Assembly (NCBI GenBank): GCA_037893245.1
Contig: JBAIAA010000783.1
Coordinates: 1,240,001-1,304,000 of the forward strand
Length of the DNA stretch: 64,000 bases
Direction of reading: 5' to 3'
Source: Crossaster papposus
Taxonomy: Eukaryota > Echinodermata > Asteroidea > Velatida > Solasteridae
A program made the translations under genes and the position numbers. Shown here in pieces: positions 23,904 to 35,900 of this stretch (positions are counted from its first letter, which is position 1; every line of letters begins with the position of its first letter). The notes beneath the pieces are model-generated. The model made no database searches. It was not told where the DNA came from and worked only from the letters and a program-made list of their open reading frames with translations.

Positions 23904-26900
23904 CTGTTTAACATATACATGTAATTGGGGTGATGCCAGGGGCGTATCCACACACCGGTGGGCCTGCACACCACATCTCTGGCGCTCACTGCTGCTCTGA
24001 GATCCCCTACAGTTTAGCCTGTAGTTGCAAGATGCCCAGTTACCGTGTGTTGTCACGAGGAAGCACTGCAGGAGTCTTTGTGGTAGAGAGGATATATGTA
24101 CTTGCAGAGCGAGACTTGTGCACTCGGCTCCCCTTTTCGCCCCGAAACCAGAGCTAGCCAGCGGCAGCAGTGGACGGTAAAAAGCGGGTTATGCAATACT
24201 AACTACGACTATACTGCTACACTATACGCTTCATACACACCCTGTGGCGAGCTACAAACACACTAGGTCATTTAGTTGGAAAATAAATAATTTGTTATGG
24301 GACTTGTTACATGTACATTGGTTAACATGGTTCTTAGATTCAGATTTGAGTGACGGCCTGTTTTTTAGGTATCCCAATGTTCTATTGGTTGTGGGGAATA
24401 CATGTATAGCCCTATGCTGGGTGAGGATAACTTCCCAAGCATCTTTCTTCTTGGGATTATTTGTTTCTGTTTTTGTGCTTACTCTCAAGAACGTCTTTTA
24501 ATTCCTCAAACATTTCCGCTATAAGTAAGTTTTCTTCATTACTATAATTGGCTTTACGTTTCTTCCCTTTACCATGTTTACTTTCCACATCGTCATGCTA
24601 AGTGTAGATTTCAATGCACACATTGCCTCATGTATTAGATTTATGGCTGTTCCTGGAAGTAATTTGACCCATCCAAACACCACCATACCCTATTGACATG
24701 CAAATTTACATTTGCCTGTTTTGTTTGTTTGACGAACTGCCTATATAATGTCCTAGCTTTGTGCTAAAAATATTTAGCTACCAACAAGCTGGCAACATTC
24801 TTAGCAAGGTTTTATGCATACAAATTTTGTTTAAAACTATGGATTTAATAGGCTGCTAAGGCCTACATGTAGTTAGCTGCTAAATAAGTAAGCAGGCTTT
24901 TATGAATATCGGCCCAGCTTCCTACTGTAACTCACACATTTGTCTTTGCAAACTGCATCCAGCGGGATATGAAGCAATATTTGAGACGGAAGGAACCCCC
25001 GCTTCTTTGTGGTGGTCATTGTGCTTGCGGAATGTTGTGGTTTTTCAGGAATTATTTTTAGGTTTTGAGAAGGAGGGGGTGGGGGGGGGGGGGGGGGGGG
25101 GATGCGTTAGGTAACAATAGTATAGAGAATGTATAGGTATAGGGGACTAAGGGGAAGGGGGGTCCCTCGATCTCATGTTGTGCTGGGTATAAACGCGACC
25201 GCTGAATGGGTAGTTGACTGCGTGAAGACGTTTTGCATATTCGAATGGTCGAATTTGCATGAAAAGTCATGCCCCATTTGAGCAAGTTTGCAAAGACCAC
25301 TGTGCGAATTAGGGAGCTGGTATGTGACCTGTCACCACAAAATGAGAGTAAAGTCGCACAATGTGATTTAGAGATATGGCCATCCAAAGTCAATATGAAG
25401 AGGGGTCAATTTTAAGATTTTGCATAATTTGGAAAGCCCAAGTCCTCTACATACATGTACCATTTCCATTTTTTGGGTGAGATCAGATGATCTAAAACCT
25501 CTTAAATTAAGCGATTTTGTGTAGTGTTTGCGTAGTTAGTGTTTGGATTAAAGTCCATTAGTGGTCTAATTAACACTGTAATTAAATATGCAAATCAAGT
25601 CCTCGTAAGTATCCCACGTTTTCAAAATTTTGATATTTTGCTGTTTATACAATAGTGTGTATGTGTGGAAAATTTCACGAAGAAATAATGATTAGAACAT
25701 GGCCGTTGCTATGCTCAACCAAACCTTACTTGTCCTGTTTTGTAATCTTTTGCATGTTTTGTTTAAGATGTTTAAAGTAAGTTTTCTCACAAACACGTTT
25801 TGTGAAACATGACTTTCTACAACGCTGTAAAAAGTCTTTTTTTGCAAAACCCCCAAGTGTTATGTACCATTGGAAAGCTTTCTTTCTCAAGAATTTGAAA
25901 ATACCAAAATCTCAATTTTCAATATTTCTGACTTTACTGTCATTTTGTGGTGACAGGTCACATATGGACTAATCGTGTCGTTAGTGGGCTTACTGTCAAA
26001 TACAGTGGTCTTTGAGTTATATCATAATGCAGTATGTGGCTGTCCAGTCCACACAGTTTACAGTTTACATAAAATTTAGAGTTTACATAAAAGCTGTGAC
26101 CAAGGTGGCCGTAGAACTAACCACTGTTAACTAATTGGTTGCTCAGTTGTTTGTACACTTTGTTTGTATTTCAGAGTAGCTTATCCTACATTGACATCAT
26201 CCTGTAACATGGACTGTAATTGCACAGACGACGCATATCAAATGGTGTGCTCCCAATCTAAGGAAATCACATATATGAGTCCGTGTTTTGCTGGGTGTAC
26301 TCGCATTGTTGACAACGTGGACCCCATGGTTTGTATTGAATGTTGGTAATGTGTTTATGTTGGGACAGGACAGGATAACTTTTTGTCATGTCTGTGCTAA
26401 ATGATATTGAAATTTTTCCATTTTGCGTTCATGATTTGACTCAACTTGAACAAGAATTGATGGCTGAAAGGGGGTAACTTAAACAGCTTGATAAATCGGC
26501 AAAGTGTTTTAAAATGTGGTACATATACCGGTACATGTAGCATAATGTAGTGTTATGTAATTTGTGCTACACCGTGGCTAATTGTTGCCAATGAAATGTT
26601 CCACTTCTTAATTACCTTGTAATTGAATGTACCGGAAGTTCTACAGTATACATGTATGTAGAAAATTGTGGCCGGCTTAAAACTGAATAGGAGCTAACAC
26701 AAATACATTTTTTTATTTTGCCCAGGGCATACCCAAACCAGTTTAAAACTGGTTTCTATTATTGGGCCCAGCATATGACTAATTATTGATAAATATCTTG
26801 GACAATTTTCAAGTGCATGTTTTTAGTTTGACATCGAGAACTCGCTGAAGGTAGAAGTTGAGAAATACTTTTTTTCCCTATCCTGTAGTGAAATAAGACA

Positions 26901-29900
26901 GACAAGACCTGAATTAATAAATACCAAATTTTGTTGGATTGTCCCAGGGAAAGTCTGGTGTGAATTGGGAAGGCACAGCGCAGCAGGTCGGTAACAAACT
27001 GTTACATTGTAATTGTTGCATGTACATGTACAGTACATAAATACATGTACCGGCACGTGCGCGGTAAATGCTAGGATTTTGTAAACCGATTGAGGAATTC
27101 GGAAGATCATTTATTCAATTTCTACAAATTCGGTTATTCGGTTTTGAAAACCTCAGATTTGTCCCAGCACATTTGGTACTTCAAATGTCGTGTGTGCCCT
27201 TGCACTCACTGCTAAGCAGTGATGTTATCATTGATAAGTTGTTACCAGCGACAAATGTGATTTGTGAGGCTGCGATGGAGAAGTACACAATATCATGTAT
27301 CTTAAGAGTGGGTCCACGAAAATATTTCATATAAGTGTTCTCTGCTTTTTAAAAATATTGTTTAGTTTTCAGGCCGCAAAAACAGTTTTTATTGCTTATT
27401 TTAACAAAATCACCCAGCCAAATAACAAACCTTTATCACTAAATCAAATATATAATTACGAATTATTATCCTTGGCCTTACTTGAGACAAAAAATTAATG
27501 TTTTAAATGTCTCCCTTATGCTATTTTTAGAACAACTATTTTTGTCCCTCAAAAAGTCAACTTGCCAGGGGTCTCAGAATATTTTCCTTTTGGATTTGAT
27601 TAGAGCCAACATTGGTCTTTTCATATCTGGTGAGAACAGTTTAGGAGATTGTATCTTCTTAAAGGTAGTATACACCATTGGTCATTGCTTGAATTATCAT
27701 GAATGAGTAGATTTGGGGGGTTGAATTTTATAGTAGATATCGTTTAACTGAGCTGTCCGAAGTTTTACAATCATGGATGGCGAGAAAAGCACGAAAACCA
27801 GCGGTTTTTTTCAACCGGCGTCGAGCAGTTATTCTTATGTTATCTTTGTTTTTTCGCGATCGCCGGACAGCGATCGCGAATTTTTCATTATAAAATTATA
27901 TTTAGCGCAATCATTTTGCTGGATGCCTAGAATCTACATTTACTTTCAAATGAGTAAGATATTTCTTAACAATTTGGTAGTAAATATTTTTGATATCTGC
28001 AAATGGTGTATCCTACAGTACTGCATCAAAAATTGTCATTTTCCCCAAAAACAAAAAAATGAAATTTGAGCTTTTTCTTAAGTTTAAAGTAATATAGGCT
28101 ACACACAAACAATAATATTTTTAGGAATCTGGCACTTTTGTTTAAATCATAAGAGTGAGTGCTGGGCCTGTGAATTACTCCCACTGAATATTCATAAATA
28201 TTTGAATACTACACACAACAACACGTTACAGAAACATAAGGTAGAAGTTCACGGCATGGTGTATGTTTGTTGTATTATGGAGGAAGGGAAACCAACTGCC
28301 GCTGTATATGTTTACCTTGTACATGTATGTAATATGTACACAATTATTCGCTAGCTTAAACGTGACGTGAACATAAACCGGCACTGTTTGTAAGCCATTG
28401 CAAATATTTTTTGCAAAGTTTTGCTTTTTTTTTTTTGGGGGGGGACTCGAGTCTTATAAGCCTTCACTCGAGTCGAGTCATTCTGCTGAGGGAGAGTCGA
28501 GTCATTTGCCTGCAGTAACTCGAGTCGAGTCATTTACCCATCGGGACTCGAGTCGAGTAGAGTCATAGACTCGAGTATTACAACTCTGATTTATTGTTGT
28601 TTACATGTTGTTTACATTTTGTAACCATATGCTTTTCAGCCGCTAGGCTGCAAGACATTGGATTTTTAACTAAGCCATGGATAATAACTTTCTAACATGT
28701 GTAAACTGTAAAGACTAGATTTTTCTCATAATTGTAATAATGTTCAAGTTAATATGTGACCATCCTCGACAAAAGGGCTCTAAAGTCGCTAGAGCTTATT
28801 TAGAGGAAAAGACCATTAAAACATGTGAAAAACAAATAACAAACAAAGAATTTTGATATTCAGTATTACTTGTTGTAGCTATAACCATAAATACCAACTA
28901 TGTCTTCTAATCCCATCCACAACTTTTCTTACGTACCATTTTCTGATAACATTTTATTAGTGGCATATAAAAAGAGGAAACAATACTTGTTGTGAACTAA
29001 AGCATTATTTCTACAGAACCCAACTAAAGCAATATTTCTACAGAACCCAACAGCCCCTTTAGGCATGTCACCCTTCAAAAATACAGCTTTATTGCTTGCA
29101 AGTGTATCCAAAGTGTTGCATTATAGCGCCCCCTATAGGCGGGATTCGAACCTAGAACCGCCATAATAACGGACCGGCGCTCTACCAACTGAGCTATCTT
29201 GTCCTTAATAGTCTTTGCCAACGAACACTGCATTCGACAGTGCGACCGCTAATGACACGATTTATATTCCCATCAGCTCCCTCGATCACGCAATGGTCTT
29301 TGCAAATTGCTTAAATGAGGCGCGACCTTTTAATACAAATTCAACCATTTGAATAGGCATACAATGTAGCTTCTTCACGCAGTCAACTACCATTCAACTA
29401 CCAACTACTATGTTGGCAGTCTTCCAAATTGTCAGTATCTTTGTTCGAATTTGGTGTGGCCATGGATCACACTCAATTTTACGATACAACCTGGGAAGCT
29501 ATATTGTGGGGATCACTCAATGAGGATACGACTTTTTATCTAATACTACACAAATAAACCACAAGGGAAACTTACTAAAGGGGTATACATTATTTTTTTT
29601 GAATGGTTTTAAAGGGTTGTTATAGTTCAAATATAAAAAAATACAAGTGTGAAAAAGCCCTATGTTTTGTTCTTCAAACTGATAAACACTATGGATACAC
29701 TTGCAGGCCTTAAAGCTGTGTTTTTGAGGGGTGACATGCTTAAAGGGGCAGTTGAGTTCTTTAAAAATAATGCTTTTGTTGGGTTATGTAGAAATATTGT
29801 TTCAGTTCACAACAAGTATTGTTTTTTCTTTATAGATACCACTAATAAAATGTTATTAAAAAATAGAATGTGAGAAATGCTGTGGATGGGATTAGTCTAG

Positions 29901-32900
29901 ATTTTCGCCGTCAAAAATGCTGCTTATTCAGTAGGAGTAATTTACAGACCTGAAACTCACTCTTATGATTTGAAAAAAGCGCCAGATTAATAAAAGTAAA
30001 ATTTGTGTGTATTATTACTTTAAACTGAAGGAAAAGCTCAAATTTCTATTGACTAAATGACTATTTTTGATGCATTACTGCCTTGATAGGATACAATTCC
30101 CCAAACCTTTCCTACGAAAAGACCAATGTTGGCTCTAATCAAATCTAAAGGAAAAATATTCTGAGACCCCTGGCAAGTTGACTTGTTTTGATTTGTTATC
30201 GAGAACGACACACGTGCTTATTATATTCACGATTTCTTGCCATTCAGGAGTACAAGGGCGCGGCCATATTGTTCAAATTTCCCGCCTCGCCCGGGAAATT
30301 ATGACGTAGTGTCTGCACCTCTATGCCCACCGCTTTATTGCCTGTTTTTCGCACTGGAATCCCACCTTGACGCGGGCAACTACATTATGCAGACGTATGT
30401 TGTACGGCGCCCGACTATTGGGAGTACATGTATGGCATTTCTGTACAGAATATCGACTTGACGCGCAACAAATTATCGTTTATTTTTGTATCTTCTGAGA
30501 AAAATAGAAAATCTGTGAGCTAGTAAATATGGCATCAGGTCCTTCTCCGTATGAATTTGAGCCCACTTTCACATGTACATACACATTGTGTATACACTAT
30601 GCCGTTCACTTGTATTCCTTGCGCGTGCAGAGCCGCTATCGATTGGGCTTCGCGTACTAATAATAATAATAATAATGTTAGTTCTTATATAGCGCTTTAG
30701 ACTCCCACAATGTGGGTGTATCAAAGCGCTTTACATTATTACCCCGGTCATTAGGCCCATTAAACATTCCAAATACCATCTCAGCTCCCTGGGGAGTATA
30801 CAGCTCAATGCTGCCATTTCGGCGCAAAGTAGCTAAATTCAACCACAATAACCATCTCTGCCCTCACAGGTACCCATTTACTCCTGGGTGGAGAGAAGCA
30901 ATGAGTGACAAAGTGCCTTGCCCAAGGGCACACGTACCATAGTCCCAGGCCGGACTCGAACCCCCAACCTGTAGCTTTACCTACAGATTACAAATTCAAT
31001 GCTCCAGACCACGAGGCCATGGCGCAGACACTACATGTACGTCACAAAATCTCGGATGTATACCGATAAACCAGAATTAAATGGCGGCTCGCATGACGGT
31101 AAGCGCAGTGCGAGAAAATCTCTGTATTATCTGATTACCGAAACCGATAAAAATAAAATAAAAATCAAGTCACAATGGCAAGTGACACTCTTTAACATTA
31201 TGCAATTATAAACTATGGGTGGAGTTTCCCGTTAATGTAATGCATGTTCTAAAAATAGCATAAGGAGGACATTTAAAACATTTAATTTTTTTCTCAAGTA
31301 AGGGCAAGGATGATACTTTGTAATGATATAATTAATTTTGTGATGACATTTTGTATTTTGGCTGGGTGATTTATTTTTAAATAAGCGAAAAATCCAGTTT
31401 TTGCGGCCCAAAATTTTGCCCAAAATGTCCAAAACACAAAATGGCCTGTTACCGGGGGAACCGGCAATAGAAGACAAAAAAGTATTTCAATTTTTGCTAC
31501 TTGCTTACCAAGTTCTTTCATATTAAAAAAAAATAAAAATGCCGAAGACACTTATATAAAATATTTACGTGGACCCACTCTTAACCAGTTCGCCCCGGAT
31601 GACGTATATAAACACAAAAATTTTTCCCAAATTCAAAACGGATGATGCATAAACACGCCAAGTTCAAGTTCGGAAATGTATGCCAGCAGCTAGCAAGGCT
31701 TGAAATGCGTGGGTGTGCTTCCCGGCACTATTAGCCTGAACACGCTTCGGATGGAGTTTCGTTAAAAATAATCCCGCCCCTCGGCTCGACGATGTTAAAA
31801 TAATCCGACGCAAACTGGTTAAGTTGTTCAGATTCCAATAATGGGTAATGTGATTTAAAGTGACAATTTATTCGGATCCTTTCCCAACTTTTCAATTTCA
31901 CTTAGGCGTCTGAAATATGTTAGGTATCTAATTGCGTCCCAATAAACACAATGTCATAACAATTTGACTGTTAACAAAAATGTCAGGATCCTCGTCAATT
32001 CCTGCTGAATTTACAGAATGCGCAATACAATAAGTGAGTCCGTTTAGTAATGTTCCAAATGCCATATCACACGTCTATTACGAGTTTATCATAATGCGCT
32101 TATATCTCCATATAAGAACATACATGTGCAAGGCACGTGCCTTTGAAAAAAAGCTGGAGGGGTGTTCCTTATTTATTTAAACAAGGGATAACATTGTTCA
32201 ACAAAATCGTTGGAAAATTGTAAGTTTGTTTAACTTGTTTTGACAATTTGGCCGAAAGGTATTTATGAATGGGACTACAAATGTGGTTGGCCAGTATTAA
32301 ACAAGTACTGATGTTTAAAACTGGCTCATGGGCCCGAACATTGTTAATGCCCGAGCCGAGTATTCACATCCAAAACAAAGTACTTGTTTAAAACAGAGAT
32401 CTATTTAACTGGGTGGGTGGGAGGGGGGGGGGGTGAAAGTGACAACAAAAGCAAAGAAACATAGTTTAAAGGTAGGATACACCATTTGCAGATATCAACA
32501 ATATTTACTACCGAATTATTAAGAAATATCTTACTCATTTGAAAGTAAATGTTGACTCTAGGCATCCAGCAAAATGATTGCGCTAGATATCCTGTAATTA
32601 TTCCAAAAAATAGATTTTTATAATGAAAGATTCGCCATCGCCGGACGGCGATTGTGAAAAAACAAAGATAACATAAGAATAACTGCTCGACGCCGGTTGA
32701 AAAAAACTGATTTCGTGCTTTTCTCGGCATCCAGCTAGGATTGTAAAACTTTGGACAGCTCGGTTAAATGTTATTTACTATAAAATACAACCCCCCAAAT
32801 CTACTCATTCATGATAATTCAAGCAATTACCAATGGTGTATCCTACCTTTAAAGTACTAGTTTTTTGCACTCCACACAAAAACAGTAGATTATGATGCTA

Positions 32901-35900
32901 TGTTATCACTTTTTGAAAGCCACTTTTGGTGGGATGCAGTGATGACGCACACAAGCAAACATGCACAAATCTGTGCGAGTGCCTGATGGCAAGTAATGCG
33001 TTCAAATGGCCCTACCAGTGGTCTTGTGCACACTGTGTATGGGTGCGAAATTGGGTGGTGTGGTTTCACATAATCCCTTTTTTTATGCAAGACATCAAAT
33101 CATCTGTATGTGACTGTTGCAACCTATTATTATTTATTTTCAGCAATTTGTGAACTGTTCCTGTCTTCATGATGATGATGTTCCATCATCTGATGTTGAG
33201 ACAAATGCTGCCTCAATTAGCAGTGTGGGGGCTGTAATTAAAGGAGCCTGTGCATATCAGTGCAACACACTCATCCCTTTCTTCATATGCGTCATCATCT
33301 TTGTCTTAGTTTTTTCAACTGAGGGGGCACCATTGATGTTGACTGTAGTAAGGTAAGACCCATTTTTTATACATGTTACATTTTTGGGAGTTATGAGGTG
33401 TTTTAATAAAATAAGTTGTTCTCAAGAGACAGACGGTCAAGCAGCATCAATTGTTATATTGACGTTCTTAGGCATTTGAGGGAGGATCATAGAGTTATAT
33501 TATGAAAACTAGAGAGTACACTCACTATACTGTTTGCGCGCTACACGGACGTACTGTCGCCCTGTAACCCGTCCGCCATTTTGTAAGTGGGCAACACTAT
33601 AGTAAAATACCCGGATGTATCATGCACTACAACGGCGCGGCAGCTATAATTCAGTAAACTTTAGTGGCCGTTGAATGTCGATCTCAAGTGACATTAATGC
33701 TTGTGGTACTTGAATACATGTAGACAGTTTCATCTGTAAATCTTATCCCTATTTTCCCCCAAGTCAATGGCGGATCTAGGATTTTCAAGGAGATTGCTCA
33801 TGGCTGATAAGGTCATGAAGTGGCAGACGCGGAGAGCAAAAAGGCGTTAAGCAGTGGACTGCTGTTGTATTACACGATGATATGACAGGCCGGATTTGTA
33901 TGTTGCTTGGTTTAACCACGACGTTTTTGGTTTTTTTAATAAAATATAAACTGATGACATTGTCGGGATGGTCGTGGTGGTTATTAACCTTAACTGCCAG
34001 CACCCCTATCCCAGAAAGTATTTACTTGTGAAAAGAGACGTTTCTGGTCTTGTTGACGTTGCTCCGATTTGTGCAGCCTAGGCATGCACAAGTCTTGGGC
34101 ATCTCACCCCGGCATCTCTTTGCCGCGCACGGAAAAAGATGAAAGAGATGCCTAGGCTATGTCAACCACTTACAAAATGGCGTCCATGCATCCTTGTCGG
34201 AACGGGGTCACGTGATAAGTGCGCAGACGGGCTAACGACCAATTTACCAACTTGATTTCAAGTCTAGGCTGCGACAGAATGCGACAACTTATGTCACAGC
34301 CAGGTTTTAAACAAGATCAAAAACCGCTCTGCAACTGATTTCGGTCGTGCGAATATTAAAGACTACCCACGACCACTTAAGACTTGTGGCACGACTTTTT
34401 TAGGATTGCCTGCGAGAGTTCTAGTTGCAGCCTGGTTGTAAGTTATTGTATCTTCTAGTGGGACTGGGGCATAAGACGATCGGCATCAGTCAGCGCTAAA
34501 AGCATATATTTTCAGTCGCAAAAGTAGAACAAGTTGCACAGTGTGTTCTTGACACTAACCGCAGTTGCCCAGTCACCCTTGTGAAAGTACATGTACAACA
34601 TTGTATGCCCTTGTGGATAATCTTAAATCATTGTGTAGCCATCAGCATGCAATTAAAATGGTCGAATGAACAGACTTGGCCGTGGAAAATTTGATTGTTA
34701 TCAACACGCACCACATTTAAGCCGAGTTTATATCAAAAGTCTATTCACAGATCCAATCACAAGCAACAGGGGATGAACGATAACAAGTTGATGCCTTGAA
34801 TTAGTTGAGACTTGAGATAGATTCAGTGACATAACAAGTGGGGGCACCAATTTTTCGAGGGGCCACTGTATGGCAACTGATATACATGTATTGCATTTGT
34901 GACGGACTAAACTACAACACATTTGTCACAATATCTCGTATGGTGTGGCATTATCTTTTTTTTTAGGAGTGTTGACACCAGAGATAAGACATTTGCCTAT
35001 GGTATCACAAAGTGTCTCCAGTATGTGATTGGTAAGTAAAGTTTATAGATTGGAAAATCAGTCATCATTTTAAATTCAACTTAGATCTACTGATCAAAAG
35101 CAGCATTTAATTCAAATAATTTCCACATTTATTATACTCCACGGCTCTGCCTTTCAATCAGTGTACATGGAAGCTTTCAGCTGATGAGACGAGCGAATTG
35201 AGCCCAACATTTTTGGTGAAATGGCAACTAGCTACTACTAATTTTAGTATTTGTGGAAAGTATGTACCCTGACTAGTTTAGAAAGAACAATTACCCAGAA
35301 TCTCTGTCGAGCTTTATGTTTAAATGACATCTTTAAATCTTTAAATGACAACTAATGACATAGCTGGCAAGGTGCTTCGCATGAAAAATAAGTCAAACAA
35401 ATGATTTACCCTAACCCAGTTTTTGTCTCAGCTTGTGATACCTCAGTAGATGGTGTTAACATTTTAGTGACTAAAATTGACTCTAACAAACATTTGCACA
35501 AGCAGACAAGGTGACTTGACTATAACTCAACCTTGTTGACCAAAGGACCCAACTCTAATTGTAAATTTCAGTGATGTACTTAAATCCAAAGTATTATTGT
35601 TCGTATGTACATGTATGTATTTTGGCTTTCGTTACTAAGGTGTGATCCCAACACCAGTCATAACAGGCAGTCTGATTGACACCACGTGTAAGCTGTGGCA
35701 GTTTAAGTGTGGTTCTCGCCGTGCATGCTGGATCTATGATCTTGCTGGATTTCGCCACATCATGGCTGGCTCTGGCTTACTTGCGCTGGTACTCCAGGCT
35801 GGTTTGCTCTCCATGTGTTGGTATTTTCTACAAAAGAGAGCAAGATATAAGACTGTTGCTACAATCCAGGTTGACATCCCTCTTGCATCGGATGGGGAAA

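Larger units (their letters stand above)
20472..24915. mobile_element. TIR-bounded interval that contains a LINE
   Basis: GACCGACATTCATAAAAGCC at 20473-20492 is mirrored by GGCTTTTATGAATATCGGCC near 24895-24914, and GCTAAGCC-type words continue inward on both sides. A broken LINE (about 20640-23500) lies inside. Either the LINE inserted into a TIR element, or two solo ends flank it by chance. Confidence 0.5.
27300..31600. mobile_element. 4.3-kb imperfect palindrome in SLCO intron 5
   Basis: The left arm (about 27300-29115) and right arm (about 29640-31600) are inverted copies. Examples: TTAAGAGTGGGTCCACG near 27301 against CGTGGACCCACTCTTAA near 31570; GCCAACATTGGTCTTTTC near 27606 against its complement near 30117; TGGATACACTTGCAGGCC near 29690 against its counterpart near 29095. 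The left arm carries a MITE (27659-28015) and the right arm an insertion of about 1 kb (30200-31230). The spacer contains a tRNA-like sequence. Confidence 0.8.

Noticed and set aside
29136-29205. Functional tRNA gene on the minus strand
   Set aside because: A and B boxes are good, but the acceptor stem does not close and the anticodon arm is poor.
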